A stretch of 64,000 bases of DNA from Flaccisagitta enflata (GCA_965153355.1 OZ231128.1:51336001-51400000), one strand, 5' to 3'; positions 11,804-24,222 are shown, numbered from the stretch's first letter. The notes: generated by a model not told the origin, from the sequence alone. Program-made: numbers and translations.

Positions 11804-12116
11804 CCGCCAGCACTACGCTACCACCAGCGCTTCCAGCGCCGTCACCGCTGAAGCCACTATCGGCTTTGCTATGGCTACCACTGTAAATACCAACGTCATC
11901 ACCACTGCAACTCCACTGCTGGCACCACAACCACTGAAAATACTTTCACCTCAGCTTAGTTGTATCACGTCTTCAACACTACGAATCCAGTCAATTATAG
12001 TCATTACCGACATTTCCCTGATGTCGTATCTGGCCCAGCATGGGCCGGATACGGCAGCAGTGAAATGCCGATGCGCTTATCACCACCACTTCCAAAACCG
12101 AAACAACCGATAACAG
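11741..12116 (+). repeat. (GCC)n tract and Thr/Pro-rich open segments
   Basis: (GCC)n with ACC interruptions runs 11,741-11,808 and encodes Ala or Arg. Downstream, three different frames stay open in turn to about 12,116. One reads FPDVVSGPAWAGYGSSEMPM, which looks more protein-like than its surroundings but has no frame linking it to the poly-Ala segment. No known domain. Confidence 0.35.
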
Positions 12117-12296
12117 CCACCACCACCACTACCACCACCACCACCACCACCCCCACCCCCACCCCCACCCCCCCCCCCACCACCACCACCACCACCACCA
12201 CCACCACCACCACCACCACCACCACCACCACCACCACCACCACCACCACCACCACCGCCACCGCCACCGCCACCACCACCACTACCACCACCACCG
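12117..12296 (+). repeat. (ACC)n microsatellite
   Basis: ACC triplets with C-rich and GCC interruptions; frames read poly-Thr, poly-Pro or poly-Val. Confidence 0.96.
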
Positions 12297-12502
12297 TGGC
12301 ACTGTTAGACTATCCAAAGCCGCTCACTCTCACACACGTCTCATTTTCCTCTTATTTTCTCTCTTTTTTTCTCCCTTCTACAATCTTTTTTTTTCCATCT
12401 GGTTTTATGTATTTACCATTTTTTCCGACCCGTTTATTACCATCTGTTTCTTTTATTTTCTTCGCGTGCTCCTGTGGTGCCCTCTCGGCGGAGCTTCTCA
12501 AG

Positions 12503-12707
<205 letters not shown>

Positions 12708-12879
12708 ACAGACTCCATTGGACCAATTAAATTTTGTGTTAAAAACAATTTCATTTAAAGCCAACTTAAGAATTATTTGAAGGGACTTACTACTTAGTTC
12801 TTTATAAAGTTATTTGACTGTACATCTTACGTATTTATAACAATGCCAAAATATAAAATGTAAAACTAATGTGAATGCG

Positions 12880-12960
12880 AGATGGATAGAACGATCAACT
12901 GATTGACGGACGGACGGACCGACCAAGCGGGGCATAGAGTCGCGTCCACGCGACTGAAAA
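12880..12960 (+). mobile_element. AACAAGG-family 3' end fragment, GTCGCG subfamily
   Basis: Only the 3' part is present: GACGGACGGACGGACCGACC, then CAAGCGGGGCATAG and the perfect hairpin AGTCGCGTCCACGCGACT with a two-base centre, then GAAAA. The 5' end is missing or too eroded to see. Confidence 0.75.
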
Positions 12961-13330
12961 CACGATCCTATCCAATTCTCTGAGGTGGTACTTGTATCGG
13001 ATTTCATCAAAAGTCTTTAGGACGAACTGCGTCGAAACCCTAAACTCCATTCTCAACCCAACCGCGTAGTATTCGAGTATCGACTCGTATGTACAAAGAT
13101 AGTCATAACGACGCAGGAAAGAAAACAAAAACAAGTTCCACCGACGAATGAGAGAGAGAGAGAGACTGAGACAATGTTCGAATGACCCTTTGACCCAAGA
13201 CTAGTCAAAGTAACCACTATGTCTATAGATGAATCTTTCTTGATCATCAGTCTTTATTTTTGTGCCTTGAGGGAGAGAGAGAGAAAAAAGTGGGGTTTTT
13301 TTTCGCGGTTTTTGTCGCACGACTTCGTTT
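12961..13330. other. Non-coding stretch
   Basis: Short GA runs at about 13,148 and 13,270; nothing else recognised. Confidence 0.5.
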
Positions 13331-13680
13331 CTTTGTCTCTTTCTTTTAGTATCTATCTTGCAAGTTTTCTTGGTTTCTTTGTTTTTTCTTCTTTGTTTCT
13401 TTGTTTTTTGTTTCTTTGCTTCTTTGTTTCTTTGTTTCTTTGTTTCTTTGTTTCTTTGTTTCTTTGTTTCTTTGTTCCTTTGTTTCTTTGTACCTTTGCT
13501 TCTTTGCTTCTTTGTTTCTTTGTTTCTTTGTTTCTTTGTTTCTTTGTTTCTTTGTTTCTTTGCTTCTTTGCTTCTTTGCCTCTTTGTTTCTTTGTTTCTT
13601 TGTTTCTTTGTTTCTTTGTTTTTTTGTTTCTTTGTTTCTTTGTGTCTTTCAAATTTTGTTAGTTTGTTTGTTTGTTTCTT
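13331..13680 (+). repeat. (TTTCTTTG)n octamer array
   Basis: Octamer TTTCTTTG with C and G variants covers about 300 bases. All three frames stay open (poly Phe/Leu/Val/Cys). It continues as a pyrimidine-rich transition to the CTGT array. Confidence 0.95.
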
Positions 13681-13788
13681 ATTCTTTCCTGTCTTTCTCT
13701 CTAATTGTCTTTATCTGTTTTGTTATCTGTTAGTGTTTATTCCTAACGTAGTCTATCTGTATTTCAGTCCCCGTGCCTTGTCCGACTT

Positions 13789-13790
<2 letters not shown>

Positions 13791-13863
<73 letters not shown>
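13791..13863 (+). repeat. (CTGT)n then (CT)n microsatellite
   Basis: Ten CTGT units passing directly into about 15 CT units. The same CTGT-to-CT succession recurs at 10.3 kb and, as GA-to-GACA, at 59.0 and 59.7 kb. Confidence 0.96.
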
Positions 13864-13866
<3 letters not shown>

Positions 13867-13945
13867 CCTCCTCTTCGAGAATAAGAAGAGTAGTTTTCTC
13901 ATGACCTTCCCGTGTTTTCTAAGGTGGGTTGCCGCAATGTTACTT

Positions 13946-14419
13946 AACAAGGCCTGATACCACGCGGATAAAAAAAAAAGACGCACTTTTGAATGGTTAA
14001 TTTAGCCAATAAACCTTCAAAAAACTACAAAAAACCTTAGATCATTTTAGAGGATTTTGAAAGTACCAATCTGGTATTGCTATCTTTTTTTGTTTAGAAA
14101 TGGCATCAGTTTGAGTGAAAATGTTGCCTATTTCAGTTTTCAAAATGATATTATTTCTTATATCTGTTTTATCAATTAATGGATACGTGCGTCTTTTTTT
14201 TTATCCATGTGGTATACGGCCAATAGATAGTCGCTGGCGAATGGGCAGGGGCAATCGAGGGCAGTCCGGGGTCGCAATGTTGCTGGGCAGTGGTAATTTT
14301 GCTCAGAAATCACTGTTTCAATCGATTTGCGTCATCCAAAATTTTGGACCTTACGGACCTTCCTACAGAACTTCCTTGAGACTAACCCTCTTATAAAGTC
14401 GCTTAGCCAGCGACAAAAA
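13946..14419 (+). mobile_element. AACAAGG-family element, GTCGCT subfamily, split by a MITE
   Basis: AACAAGGCCTGATA at 13,946-13,959 is separated by a 253-bp MITE from its continuation TATACGGCCAATAG at 14,213. Leaving the MITE out leaves a normal family start. The 5' arm is AGTCGCTGGCG with GGGCAGGGGC after it, and the 3' hairpin is GTCGCT-TAGCC-AGCGAC followed by AAAAA. The GACGG minisatellite is poorly developed here. Confidence 0.82.
13960..14212. mobile_element. MITE, CCAYG...AAAAAGACGC family, TA duplication
   Basis: Inverted ends CCACGCGGATAAAAAAAAAA + GACGCAC and CCACATGGATAAAAAAAAA + GACGCAC. TA duplicated at 13,958-13,959 and 14,213-14,214. Inserted in the 5' end of an AACAAGG element. 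Interior non-coding. Relatives at 28,169-28,757 and 60,814-61,224. Confidence 0.9.
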
Positions 14420-16141
14420 CTTGTCATGAAATACGACTTGAAAACCTTGGGTAATGGACAGATTAATTCATTCAATGTATTGAATGACCAAACTTGTCCA
14501 GAAAAGAAGAGGACTGAATAGTTTAAATTTGTAATTGGATGTTTTGAGGGAAACTTACATTCTCAAATTGCCTTGTTCTTTTTAATCATTTTTCCCCATG
14601 ACACATGGGATCTCTCTCTCTCTCTCTCTCTCTATTTGACTTACCTTAGGTCTTGATGGTGGAGGAACGTAGTACTGTTGGTTCGGATCTTCGGTAGCGT
14701 AACTCATTGTGATTACTGCCGATAAAGAATTACGAAAAGAAAGAATACATCTAAAGGATAGTAAAAAGCAACTAAGTCACTCATCATCATTTACCATCAA
14801 GACTGGTATTAGCGTCTTGTTTTGAAACTGTGCTGGAGTGTGTTTCTATGATATCTGTTTGAGTATCATTATAAAGCTGTCAGTGTCAGAATTTGTTAGA
14901 AAACAATAATAAAAAAATATTATTTTATCATGTCTCGCATGCCAGTTGTAGTTCAATGGATCTTGCCCACAATAATAGGAAAATATATGAAATAGATATG
15001 CCCAACAACATTGAAAAATACGAAGAAATTCAAACTTAACTACGCTTGTCTCAAGGCTGTTGTTGTTCTAAAGAATCTTACGACGCTCACCCATACTCAC
15101 CTTGAGTTGGCAGAGTGAAGCGTAAAAAGATTGAACACCGATAAGAAGTTTATAACGAAGAAAACTGGATTTGTGCGAAAATCAAATCCCAGCGGAAGAC
15201 TCTTTTTTTTCGGAGAAGTTGTTGACGGTTTTTTTTGTTTGTTTTTTTCAATTATATTCTGATAGCTGTTTTTTTTTTGTATTTTCTTGCTGTTTATTTT
15301 GTTTGTTTTTGTTATGGTTGATTAGGAAGCGAACTGACGATGACTAGTCAGTGAGAGCAATATTTCTCAATTTTCTAGGCGTCTTGGTGCGTTATTGAGG
15401 AGGAAGAAATAAAGAGAGAGAGAGAGGAAACAAAATTATCACAAGCAGACGAATGCAGTAGTAATGAGTTAATGACTGAAGTAAGGGATTTATTTCCATA
15501 TGATAATCAGGCAAGTGTCATATTATGCCATGGACTAGATTAAAATTGACAAATTATTCATTTCCTCGCCGATAATCTCGATGGCTGGGTTTTTACTTCA
15601 TTTGTTTTAAAACATTTTACTTCATAATTTCATTTTTAGTTTTTAATTGTTTTTGCCCATGATCCGTGTTTGTAATGAATCAAAAGGTTACAAGATCCTC
15701 GATGCTCTTAGTTGGAGCGCAAAATTTGTTTTCGTTTTGTTTTGTTTTGTTTTTCAAGTTTTTGACTAGAATTACGAATTTAAGGCTTTAACTTTTGGCT
15801 TGATTAAAAGAGAGATTCATCATTGTATGACAAACAATTTTTCAACTCAAATGGAATTGGCAAAAAAAGTAGGAATTGTGTTCAGGAATTTTTTTACTGA
15901 GTAAAATGTTTTGGTAGAATGGCGATGACTTATTATTTTTCCCAATGACGATGGAACCTTTTTAACAATAGTTGGCGGTTGATTTTAACTTAGTTTATTA
16001 ATAGCGTTGCAAAGAATGAGTAAAATGAAGGCGGTTTTAATTTCATCAAATAAATACTATAATATCAATTTGAAGAAAAAAAAAAAGGTTTCCAAGTGCG
16101 GCGTAGACTCAAATGAATGTGAGGATATGACGGAACGAAAG
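14420..16141. other. AT-rich non-coding stretch
   Basis: About 1.7 kb with no gene or RNA recognised. Short CT run near 14,611 and T-rich patches near 15,200-15,310 and 15,720-15,755. Confidence 0.6.
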
Positions 16142-16256
<115 letters not shown>

Positions 16257-16940
16257 AACATTCATCCGTAAAAGCAGTTGTGCTGACGATTCAAGCGTTG
16301 TGAAAGGGTGGTTTTGGTGTAGCTAGCGATGTATGACGAAAAAAACGTAAATGAAAAACAGTTCAAATATCAATAAGTATTCGGTTTTTGTTTTGCGACT
16401 GAAGCGATGAAAATGTTCGTTTTTATTGTGCAGCGGAGACCGTAAATATTAAACGCTCTCAATTAAAGAAGCGATCAAAGAGTTATTGATTTTTTCCCTA
16501 ACATTGTTCTTTTTTTTCTCTCTTCGGCGAAACAAAAAGAAAAGAATTGTGTAGAATCTGCGCGTCGTTTTCTAAATGAATCAATATGTTTTCAAATTAC
16601 TTTCGGAAAGGCATATGTTTGAATGGGGAGGTAAATAAGAGAATTGCACTGTAAGTCTATTTCTTCCTTAATATAACCGAAGAAGACATTCAATTCTAAT
16701 CCCTTTTTCACGTTGCTCAGAGAACTATAAACCGTAACGTTTGATTTCGCGCGTATTTCTTGAATCATTTCACAGTGTGCCGGATTAGGCAACAAATGGA
16801 GTATTAAAAATGCTGTAAATGGTGAAGTATACATCGGGCTACCACACTTTTCTTGTTATCATTTTATCAACTTATTGTCGATTAGCCTATTTGGGTATCG
16901 CTCATAAATTGCGCTTACTTGGCCGGGCCCATGATTGATT
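16257..16940. other. AT-rich non-coding stretch
   Basis: No gene or repeat family recognised. The 80-codon minus-strand frame at 16,592-16,834 has no domain. Confidence 0.5.
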
Positions 16941-17232
16941 ACACAGTCCATCAAATCCCAACCTGATGGGTAAAAACACCCAACGCCACTTTATCCCTCT
17001 CCACCCACCTACACAGTCCATCAAATCCCACCCTGATGGAAAAAAACAACACTTAACGCCATTTTATCCCACTCCACCCACCTACACAGTACACAGTCCA
17101 TCAAATCCCAACCTGATGGGAAAAAAACACCTAACACTACTTTATCCCTCTCCACCCACCTACACAGTCCATCAAATCCCACCCTGATAGGAACAAAACA
17201 CCAAACGCCACTTCATCCCTCTCCACCCACCT
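16941..17232 (+). repeat. Four-copy 70-bp tandem repeat with hairpin
   Basis: Units start at ACACAGTCCA at 16,941, 17,011, 17,091 and 17,162 (spacing 70, 80, 71). Each contains CCATCA-AATCCCAACC-TGATGG, a 6-bp stem hairpin, then an A-run and CTCCACCCACCT. The third unit has a duplicated ACACAGT start, which accounts for its 10 extra bases. Confidence 0.93.
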
Positions 17233-18023
17233 ATATTAGTTGATCGTTCCCTGCAAGATTTGAAGTTCAGACACATATTTAGAATTTTAGGTGACAAAAT
17301 CTGGAATCTTTTATGCACATTTTTTAAACGAATTATAAGTTTCATTGAGTATTCTAGGATATTGCTAATGCGATATTAATACCACTGACAAGCCAATTAT
17401 TAGTTATCATTATTAGACTTCAGATTGATTCATTTTTTCTATTGCCTGGTAGCCGGTTAGGCATTTCCCAACAATACAGAATGATAGGTCTAATTTGGCG
17501 TTTCTCTACACAGTCAGAGGTGCCGGTTCTTTGTAGCATGGTAGCAATGCTACGCGGCAGGCAATCGCCGAAGTGCGGCAGTTGCGGCCAGCCGGGGGGT
17601 GGGGGGAAATGGTGGAGAAAGGGCCAGAAAGGGAGGAAGAGAGGAACAAAGAAAGAATCCCTTGGCAAGACTTGCGCAGGTAATTTCACGTTCCTTGAAT
17701 CATTACTTTTTAATTTCTAGTCTTGGTGGATGGAAACCTCATTTGCATATTGCAGTTTTTTTAATCTTGTACGCCAAAAACTTCTTTAACAAGAAACGAA
17801 CCTTTCTCGGCGTTTCATATTTCACAATTCTGGCGACTGAAGAAAGACTGTATTAATCTTGCAAATAAGTAAGTATGAATGAATATATTGAAAAATCATT
17901 CAATTACTTAGCTCGGTTTCATTTTGTAGGAAGGGTTATTTTTACAAAAAAATTTCATAGTTAAAAGCGGAATAGGCAGGTCCTCAGCGCCTCGGAGAAT
18001 TGAAAGAGGGTGCGAGATAATAA
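17233..18023. other. Non-coding stretch
   Basis: No convincing gene. A GC-richer part at about 17,520-17,680 has overlapping frames on both strands without recognisable domains. Confidence 0.5.
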
Positions 18024-19694
18024 CCCCCAGGCCTGATTCACCAACTAGGCCCTGATACCAACTCTGATACCAACTTGGCTACTAACCTTCCAGATCTAGC
18101 TACTAAATGGGGTACCCTAGCTACCAGATTAGGCATCTGGAATCTAGCTACTTTTTTAGCTACTTTTAGGATAAAGATTTAGCTACATTTAGGTACTAAT
18201 GAAGAAAGGTTGCACAACATAAAAATTTTTGTTCATTGGCTAGTATTTAGGCCTAAGAAGGTAATTCAAAGTCTGAAAGAGCTAAAATCTGATTAAAGAG
18301 CTAATTTAAGGCCTAAGAGCATAAGTTCAAAGCATAATAAAGCTTATTCAAAGTCTACTATTGGCTTGAAATATCTTGTTTGGGCGGAAAAGAGCACAAT
18401 TAGAGTTCAGAAGTGCTGAACTGGTACAGTAGATCTTGTCTTGACTTGAGATAACGGGGCAAGCATTATAGAAGAAAAAATGAAGCTAAGGGGCTGATAT
18501 TCAACATAAAAACTAATAAAAGAATGATTTATTCCCGATGATACTCGGTTGCCATGGAAACACATTTCTATGTAATATCACTAAAATATCAATATTTCAA
18601 ACCAAAAACAAATTATTTTGAGCCTAATATTGAGCCAAATATAAAGCCTGACAGAGCTGATTTAGGAATTAGGTTCAAGATGTTTCTATTACAAAGACAC
18701 CATGGACAGGTAAACATAGGAAAATTCGCCCTTGTATTTAAGAGATATCGGCTCTATACTGCTGCCATCCAAAATACAGAGTGGTATAGTTTAACCCTTC
18801 AATGGATGCCTAGCGACCTACAAGTTTTGGTTGTTAAAAAAGGATTTCTAAGATTATCAATTGACAAAGTAGAGACAAAATAAAGCCAGATACACGGCAC
18901 CAGAGTTGCATGGCTGGGCACGGGCAGTAAAGCAAAAACTGCTCGCAATTCAGGATTGTGATGGATGGACCAACCAACCTACTGACCTACTGACCCACAC
19001 AGCAAGGTGTAATCACATATTTGCGACTAAGCATTGCAGATAGCTCCAGATCATTTGAAATAGGGTTTACTGCCTTTGGACTAAGTAATGAAATCTTTTG
19101 AACTGTAAAAAAAAACTCTGATTAAAAAAAAATATAGGAAACTGAAGGTTTTGAGCTGTGATAATTGGCCTTTATCATCTCTTTTGAAATAATCTAAAAC
19201 AATTTCTGCAATTCAACCAGGTTTACAAGCTGATATCACTTGATACAGGTTTGTTTTGATTAGGATTTATGTATTTTTTAAAATGATCATGAATTATTTT
19301 AGATGAAATATGCAGGGATCAAAATTTCTTATCCATTAGCAGTGGATTTCCATTACACTTGGATTCAGTAGCTGGATGTAATGGTGCCAACCATTTGATT
19401 AACAGAGGGACAGACTAACCAGGGGAGTAATCCATACTTGTAACTCAGATTTAGACAAAGGTCAAAAGTATTTTATTACCTTAAAGATTGAAAGAATAAT
19501 GGTCCAGAACGAAAGAATTAATGTTTTTATCATCAATTCAAACTTATTTTCCACATCTAGAATATACAATAAATCTAGCTACTAATTTGGAATGTACGAA
19601 CAATTTTTTAGCTACCATCTGGAAGGCTGGAGCACTCCATCTGGAATTTTGAGCCAAGGCCAGGTTGGCATCAGAGCTACTAGGTGAGGACCCC
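18024..19694. mobile_element. Possible old element with degenerate inverted ends
   Basis: The left part (AACCCCCAGG, GATACCAACTTGGCT, CCTTCCAGATCTAGCTA) and the right part read on the other strand (GGGGGTCC, GATGCCAACCTGGCC, CCTTCCAGATGGTAGCTA) match in order over about 150 bp, suggesting inverted ends of a 1.7-kb element. No target duplication found. The interior holds a 109-codon frame at 18,554-18,883 that I do not recognise, and a diverged AACAAGG-type copy. Confidence 0.4.
18880..19028 (+). mobile_element. Diverged AACAAGG-family copy
   Basis: Reads AAATAAAGCCAGATACACGGC, arm AGTTGCATGGC, GGGCACGGGCAGTAAAGCAA, then GATGGATGGACCAACCAACC, and ends ATTTGCGACTAAG. The arms pair only weakly, consistent with age. 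Confidence 0.6.
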
Positions 19695-20756
19695 CGGCCC
19701 GTCACTTTCCCTGAGCTAGACGTGGATCTGCCAAACTTGTGAGGTGGCCCTGGTATATACGTGGCCTTTTACATTGCAGCCCCATTTCTAGAGTCAGGCC
19801 AGGTAAATGTAGAGGGGATTGCGAATGCCGCCCCTTAGAAGTGAACAGTTAATTCATTGTAGAAAGATAAGGGAAAGAGAGTTTTAGGAGGGAAAAAGCC
19901 TTCGTATGGTCCATAGCCTATAAATTTAACCAAAGTGCAGCAGCTTTTTGCCAGATTTTTGATGCTACGCGGCAGCTAGACAGAATCGGCACTTCTGCTC
20001 TACACTAGAATCTACACTCAACAATGTAACATTCTTAGCAATGTTGCCCTCGGGTGATTTGTTGAATTTTGGTAACAGAGGTAACAATCCCTTAACTACT
20101 CTTGGTAAGCAGCTTTCTTTCGGGACACCAAATTGAGGTTGAGTCTTTTTCAGTCGCAGTTTTATGGAAAAGTAGGCGTGGCGCGCATTACCAAGTCAGC
20201 GAGGGTTCACAAGGCCCTCTTCCATTTTGTTCAGTTTAGGTATAGTGATTAGTGAGGGATACTGTTCCATTTGTCATACTACCAACTAGAATCATCTAAT
20301 CCGACATACAGTGTCTTATCACGTCGCGACGTTTTTTGATGCGCTTCCTTCTTTTTTTTTAAACCATAGCGTTAAAAAACAAGCATCAAAACAAAGAGAG
20401 TGTGTTGTTGCGTGGCGAGTTTGCAGATCGATGTCATACGATGGAAAAAAGAAAGAAAAACAAACACTTTACGTTGTCATCGTTTTCTTGCTCTTTTATC
20501 TTTCCGTCCCTCGTTTCTTTTTCTTTTTTGTCGAATTTGCAAAATAGACGTCACTTTTTGGCGATAGATGTCATCGCGGGTCGGCCCACTACTTCCTCCC
20601 TCTCTCGTTCACTCGACAAAACGCGCGTGAAAAAATGAGAAAACAAAACATCAAATTCTCACTCGAATATATGCGAAAGCGCGCAACTATATAAGCGTTT
20701 TGAGAAGAAAGTGAAGGTGCATGCACGTTACTAAAATAATAAGAAGAAAAAGAACT
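19695..20756. other. Non-coding stretch
   Basis: No gene or repeat family recognised over 1.06 kb. Short frames at 20.3-20.9 kb on both strands have no domain. Confidence 0.5.
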
Positions 20757-21315
20757 AGTCATCCAAGGATCGCACATGGTCAGAGGTACCCGATGCCCTG
20801 CTGAGAGTGATCCAGAGAAGAAGTAGAGTGAGAGCAGGGCAGCGGCCCTAAAGGGACGATGTCCTGTAGAACACAGGGGGGAGTTTCCAGACATCCTGAG
20901 GGGGCATATTTCAGGCCTTAGATGACTGATTTAGACCAAAGAAGGCATATTTGAAGGCTAGAGAGCAGAATTAAGACTTGGAGAGCAGATTTGAGATTTG
21001 GAGGGCAAATTTGAGCCACGGAGAGCTGATTTGATGCTTGGAGGGCTAATTGAAGGTCTGGAGAGCAGATTTGAGGTCTGGAGGTCAGATTTGAGGCAGG
21101 GGGGGGGGGCTGATTTGAAGCCTGGAAGGCTGATTTGAGGCCTGGAAGGCTGATTTTAGGCCTGAAAGACTAAATTGAGGGCTGGGAGGGCAAATTTGAG
21201 GCCTTGATGGCCAACGGGGGGCAGGGATGGAAGGACGGACAGACGCAACAACGGACGTCTGGAAATTCCCCCGTGTTCTATAGGACATCGGCCCTTTGGG
21301 GCTGCTGCCCAAAAA
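20757..21315 (-). mobile_element. GGGCAG-family element, copy C
   Basis: Hairpin module: TAGTCATCCAAGGATCGCAC, then TGCCCTGC...GCAGGGCA. The inner end GGGCAGCGGCCCTAAAGGG with GATGTCCTGTAGAACACAGG recurs inverted at about 21,264-21,310 and finishes TGCTGCCC-AAAAA. The core is a 20-bp-type minisatellite on GGAGGGCTGATTTGAGGCCT, all in one orientation, then GGAAGGACGGACAGACG. Confidence 0.87.
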
Positions 21316-21506
21316 GAAAAAGAAAAAGAAAAAGAAAAAGAAAAAGAAAAAATAAAAGAAAAAGAAGGGGAAGAAGAAGAAGATGAAAAAGAAAAAGAAG
21401 GAGAAGGAGAAGGAGAAGGAGAAGGAGAAGTAGTAGAAGAAGAAGAAGAAAATAAAGAAGAAAAAGGAAAAGAAAAAGAAAAAGAAAAAGAAAGGAAAAG
21501 GAAACT
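21316..21506 (+). repeat. (GAAAAA)n / (GAAGGA)n purine tract
   Basis: Purine tract linking two GGGCAG elements in the same orientation. The frames read Lys/Arg or Phe/Ser only. Confidence 0.93.
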
Positions 21507-23001
21507 AGTCATCCAAGGATCGCACATGGTCAGCGGTACCCAATGCCCTGCTTGGAGTGATCAAGTTAAGTAGTGGAGTGAGAGCAGCATATATGGCCAA
21601 AAGATATTCGTTATTCGTTATCTTCGAATATTCAAATGAAAATGGCGATTATCTTCATCTTATCTTTCTTTTATTTTGAGAGCTCAAATAATCATCTTAT
21701 CTTCATCTTATCTTTTCAATTTTGGTAGATTATCTTATTCGAAAAAATTCGAATAACTTCGAATAATTGTTTTTTACCAGAATTGGCCTAATGTCATAGC
21801 CTCATAGGTAGCTCTCTTTCTCTGGCATTTCTCATTGTGTTTTTTTTTCAGCAGTGGCTGCATGACAAGGGGACCCAGACAAAGGAAAAAAGGCTTTTCT
21901 TTTACTCAAACTTATGCCATTTCTAAAGGAAAAAAGATAGGAATACCTTTACCAGATTGACACCAAATGAAAGCGCTTTTTAACATCTCAGAATTTCTGT
22001 TGGCTTGTAAGTGCTAAATCAGCTAATCGAGAGAGCGTGTTCTTTGCTCATGATATTAAGAAGTATTTCATTTTTTTTTCAATTTATTTCAACCTGATAT
22101 TGTGGTTAGGTGAGAGAGAGGGCCCACCAGTCAAACGGTGGACATTGAAGACTGATCAGGGGGTGTATATGCAAACAATTTATAAAGAAGAGGGTGTGCT
22201 TTAAATTCACAATATCAGGGTATCATGAGGCAAACTTCTCATGTATTGTTATAAAAAGCTGATGGATGCATAACTGTATATTGAATTGGTTATTCTCATG
22301 GTTTATCATTCTTTAGCTCTCTTTGACTTGTTTGTCAGTGATTTGTCCTCAGTGATTTGTTGGCGCTATGTTATTCGAAAAAATCATTTGAAAAACGAAT
22401 AAAAGATCATCATCTTATCTTCATCTTTGGCAAAATGATGCTTTATCTTATCTTATCTTATCTTTTTGTAAATCTAGTGGTTTTATCTTTTATCTTATTT
22501 GAATAATCAATGTAAGTCTGGAGAGCAGGGCAGCGGTCCCAAAGGGCCGATGTCCTGTAGGATACAGGGGGGAATTTCGAGACATCCTGATGCAGATTTG
22601 AAGTCGAGATGGCAGAATTCAGTCAAAAAGAGCATATTTGAGGTTATGGGGGCAGGCTAAAGGCTCAGAGGAGGCCTGAAGAGTTGATTCGAGGCCTGGA
22701 GGGCGGATTTGAGGTCTGGAGGGCTGATTTGAGGTCTTGAGGGCCGATATGAGGTCCGGAGAGCTGATTTGAGCTCTCGAGGGCTAAATTGAGGTCTGAA
22801 AGGGCTAATTTGAGGGCTCAGAGGGCCAAAATCAGGCCTGAGACTGCAGACTTGATTCTCCGATGGCCAAGGGGGGGGGATGGAAGGACGGACGGAAGGA
22901 CGGACGGAAGGACAGATAGAAGGCCGGAAGGACGAAGGATGTCTTGAAATTCCCCCCTGTGTCCTACAGGACATCGACCCTTTGGGGCCGCTACCCAAAA
23001 A
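21507..23001 (-). mobile_element. GGGCAG-family element, copy D, split by a 933-bp insertion
   Basis: The hairpin module (CTAGTCATCCAAGGATCGC ... CAATGCCCTGCTTGG) at 21,507-21,587 continues at 22,529 with GGCAGCGGTCCCAAAGGG. The core from about 22,590 to 22,870 is a minisatellite on GATTTGAGGTCTGGAGGGCT. The right end repeats CCTGTGTCCTACAGGACATC and ends CCGCTACCC-AAAAA. Confidence 0.85.
21588..22520. mobile_element. Insertion with 8-bp duplication GAGAGCAG
   Basis: GAGAGCAG stands at 21,580-21,587 and again at 22,521-22,528; leaving out the interval 21,588-22,520 leaves the GGGCAG-family consensus intact. An 8-bp duplication points to a hAT-type mechanism, but I see no convincing terminal inverted repeats. 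The interior is AT-rich with ATCTTCATCTTATCTTT motifs near both ends and TTCGAATA-type palindromes. Confidence 0.65.
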
Positions 23002-23162
23002 GTAGAGGAGCTAGGAGAAGGAGAGAAACAGAGGAAAGGGAGGAACCAAGTGAAAGAAAAAGAGGGAAAAATAGCTGAGGCAGGGGAGAAAAAGATCTAT
23101 ATAAATATGACGGCAACAAACGCAGTAACCAACGCATAAAACGCGATGGAAAGGAATGGGAG

Positions 23163-23531
<369 letters not shown>

Positions 23532-23700
23532 TTGGGAAGGCGTAGCGTACCTGAATAACCACTACCCGACCGGGCGCTGTCCCGCTGTTGGCAACGAAAA
23601 CAGCAGCCCGGGAGTACCTGGTGACGCGAAAGGATAAAACAAGGCCGGATCTATAGTTAAGAATGAACAGCGAAACAAGTGATGGCCAATGTGTGCGCCT
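23532..23700. other. Unique spacer
   Basis: GC-richer sequence (CCCGACCGGGCGCTGTCCCG) without a recognised feature; AACAAGGCCGG at 23,639 may be a stub of the AACAAGG family. Confidence 0.4.
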
Positions 23701-24125
23701 CGTTGAGTAAGAATGAATGAATGAATGAATTAATGACTGAATGAATGATTGACTGAATGAATGATTGACTGAATGAATGAATAAATGAATGAATGAATGA
23801 ATGAATGAATGAATGAATGAATGAATGAATGAATGAATGAATGAATGAATGAATGAATGAATGGATGAATGAATGGATGAATGAATTAATATAGAATGAA
23901 TGAATGAATGAATGAATGAATGAATGAATGAATGAATGAATGAATGAATAAATGAATGGATGAATGGATAAATGGATGAATAGATAAATGGATGAATTGA
24001 TAATTTGATGCATTGATGAATTGATGAATGGATGAATGGATGAATGAATGAATGAATGAATGAATGAATTAACAAATAAATAGACAAATGTACCTATGTA
24101 AGAATGAATGAACAAATGAATGAAC
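23701..24125 (+). repeat. (GAAT)n array with variants
   Basis: GAAT tetramers with GACT, GGAT, AAAT and TTGAT variants. The minus-strand frame reads Ser-Phe-Ile-His repeats and is an artefact. Confidence 0.96.
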
Positions 24126-24222
24126 GAAGATTTGGTCAAACTGTTCCCTTACTGTTAAAAATGGATATACTCAGAGGCAAAAAAACGGAGAAAAGAAGAA
24201 GAAACAGAAAATAAAGAAGGCG

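Noticed and set aside
18554-18883. 109-codon frame without simple repeats
   Set aside because: No recognisable domain, AT-rich composition like its surroundings, inside a likely old element; not called as a gene.
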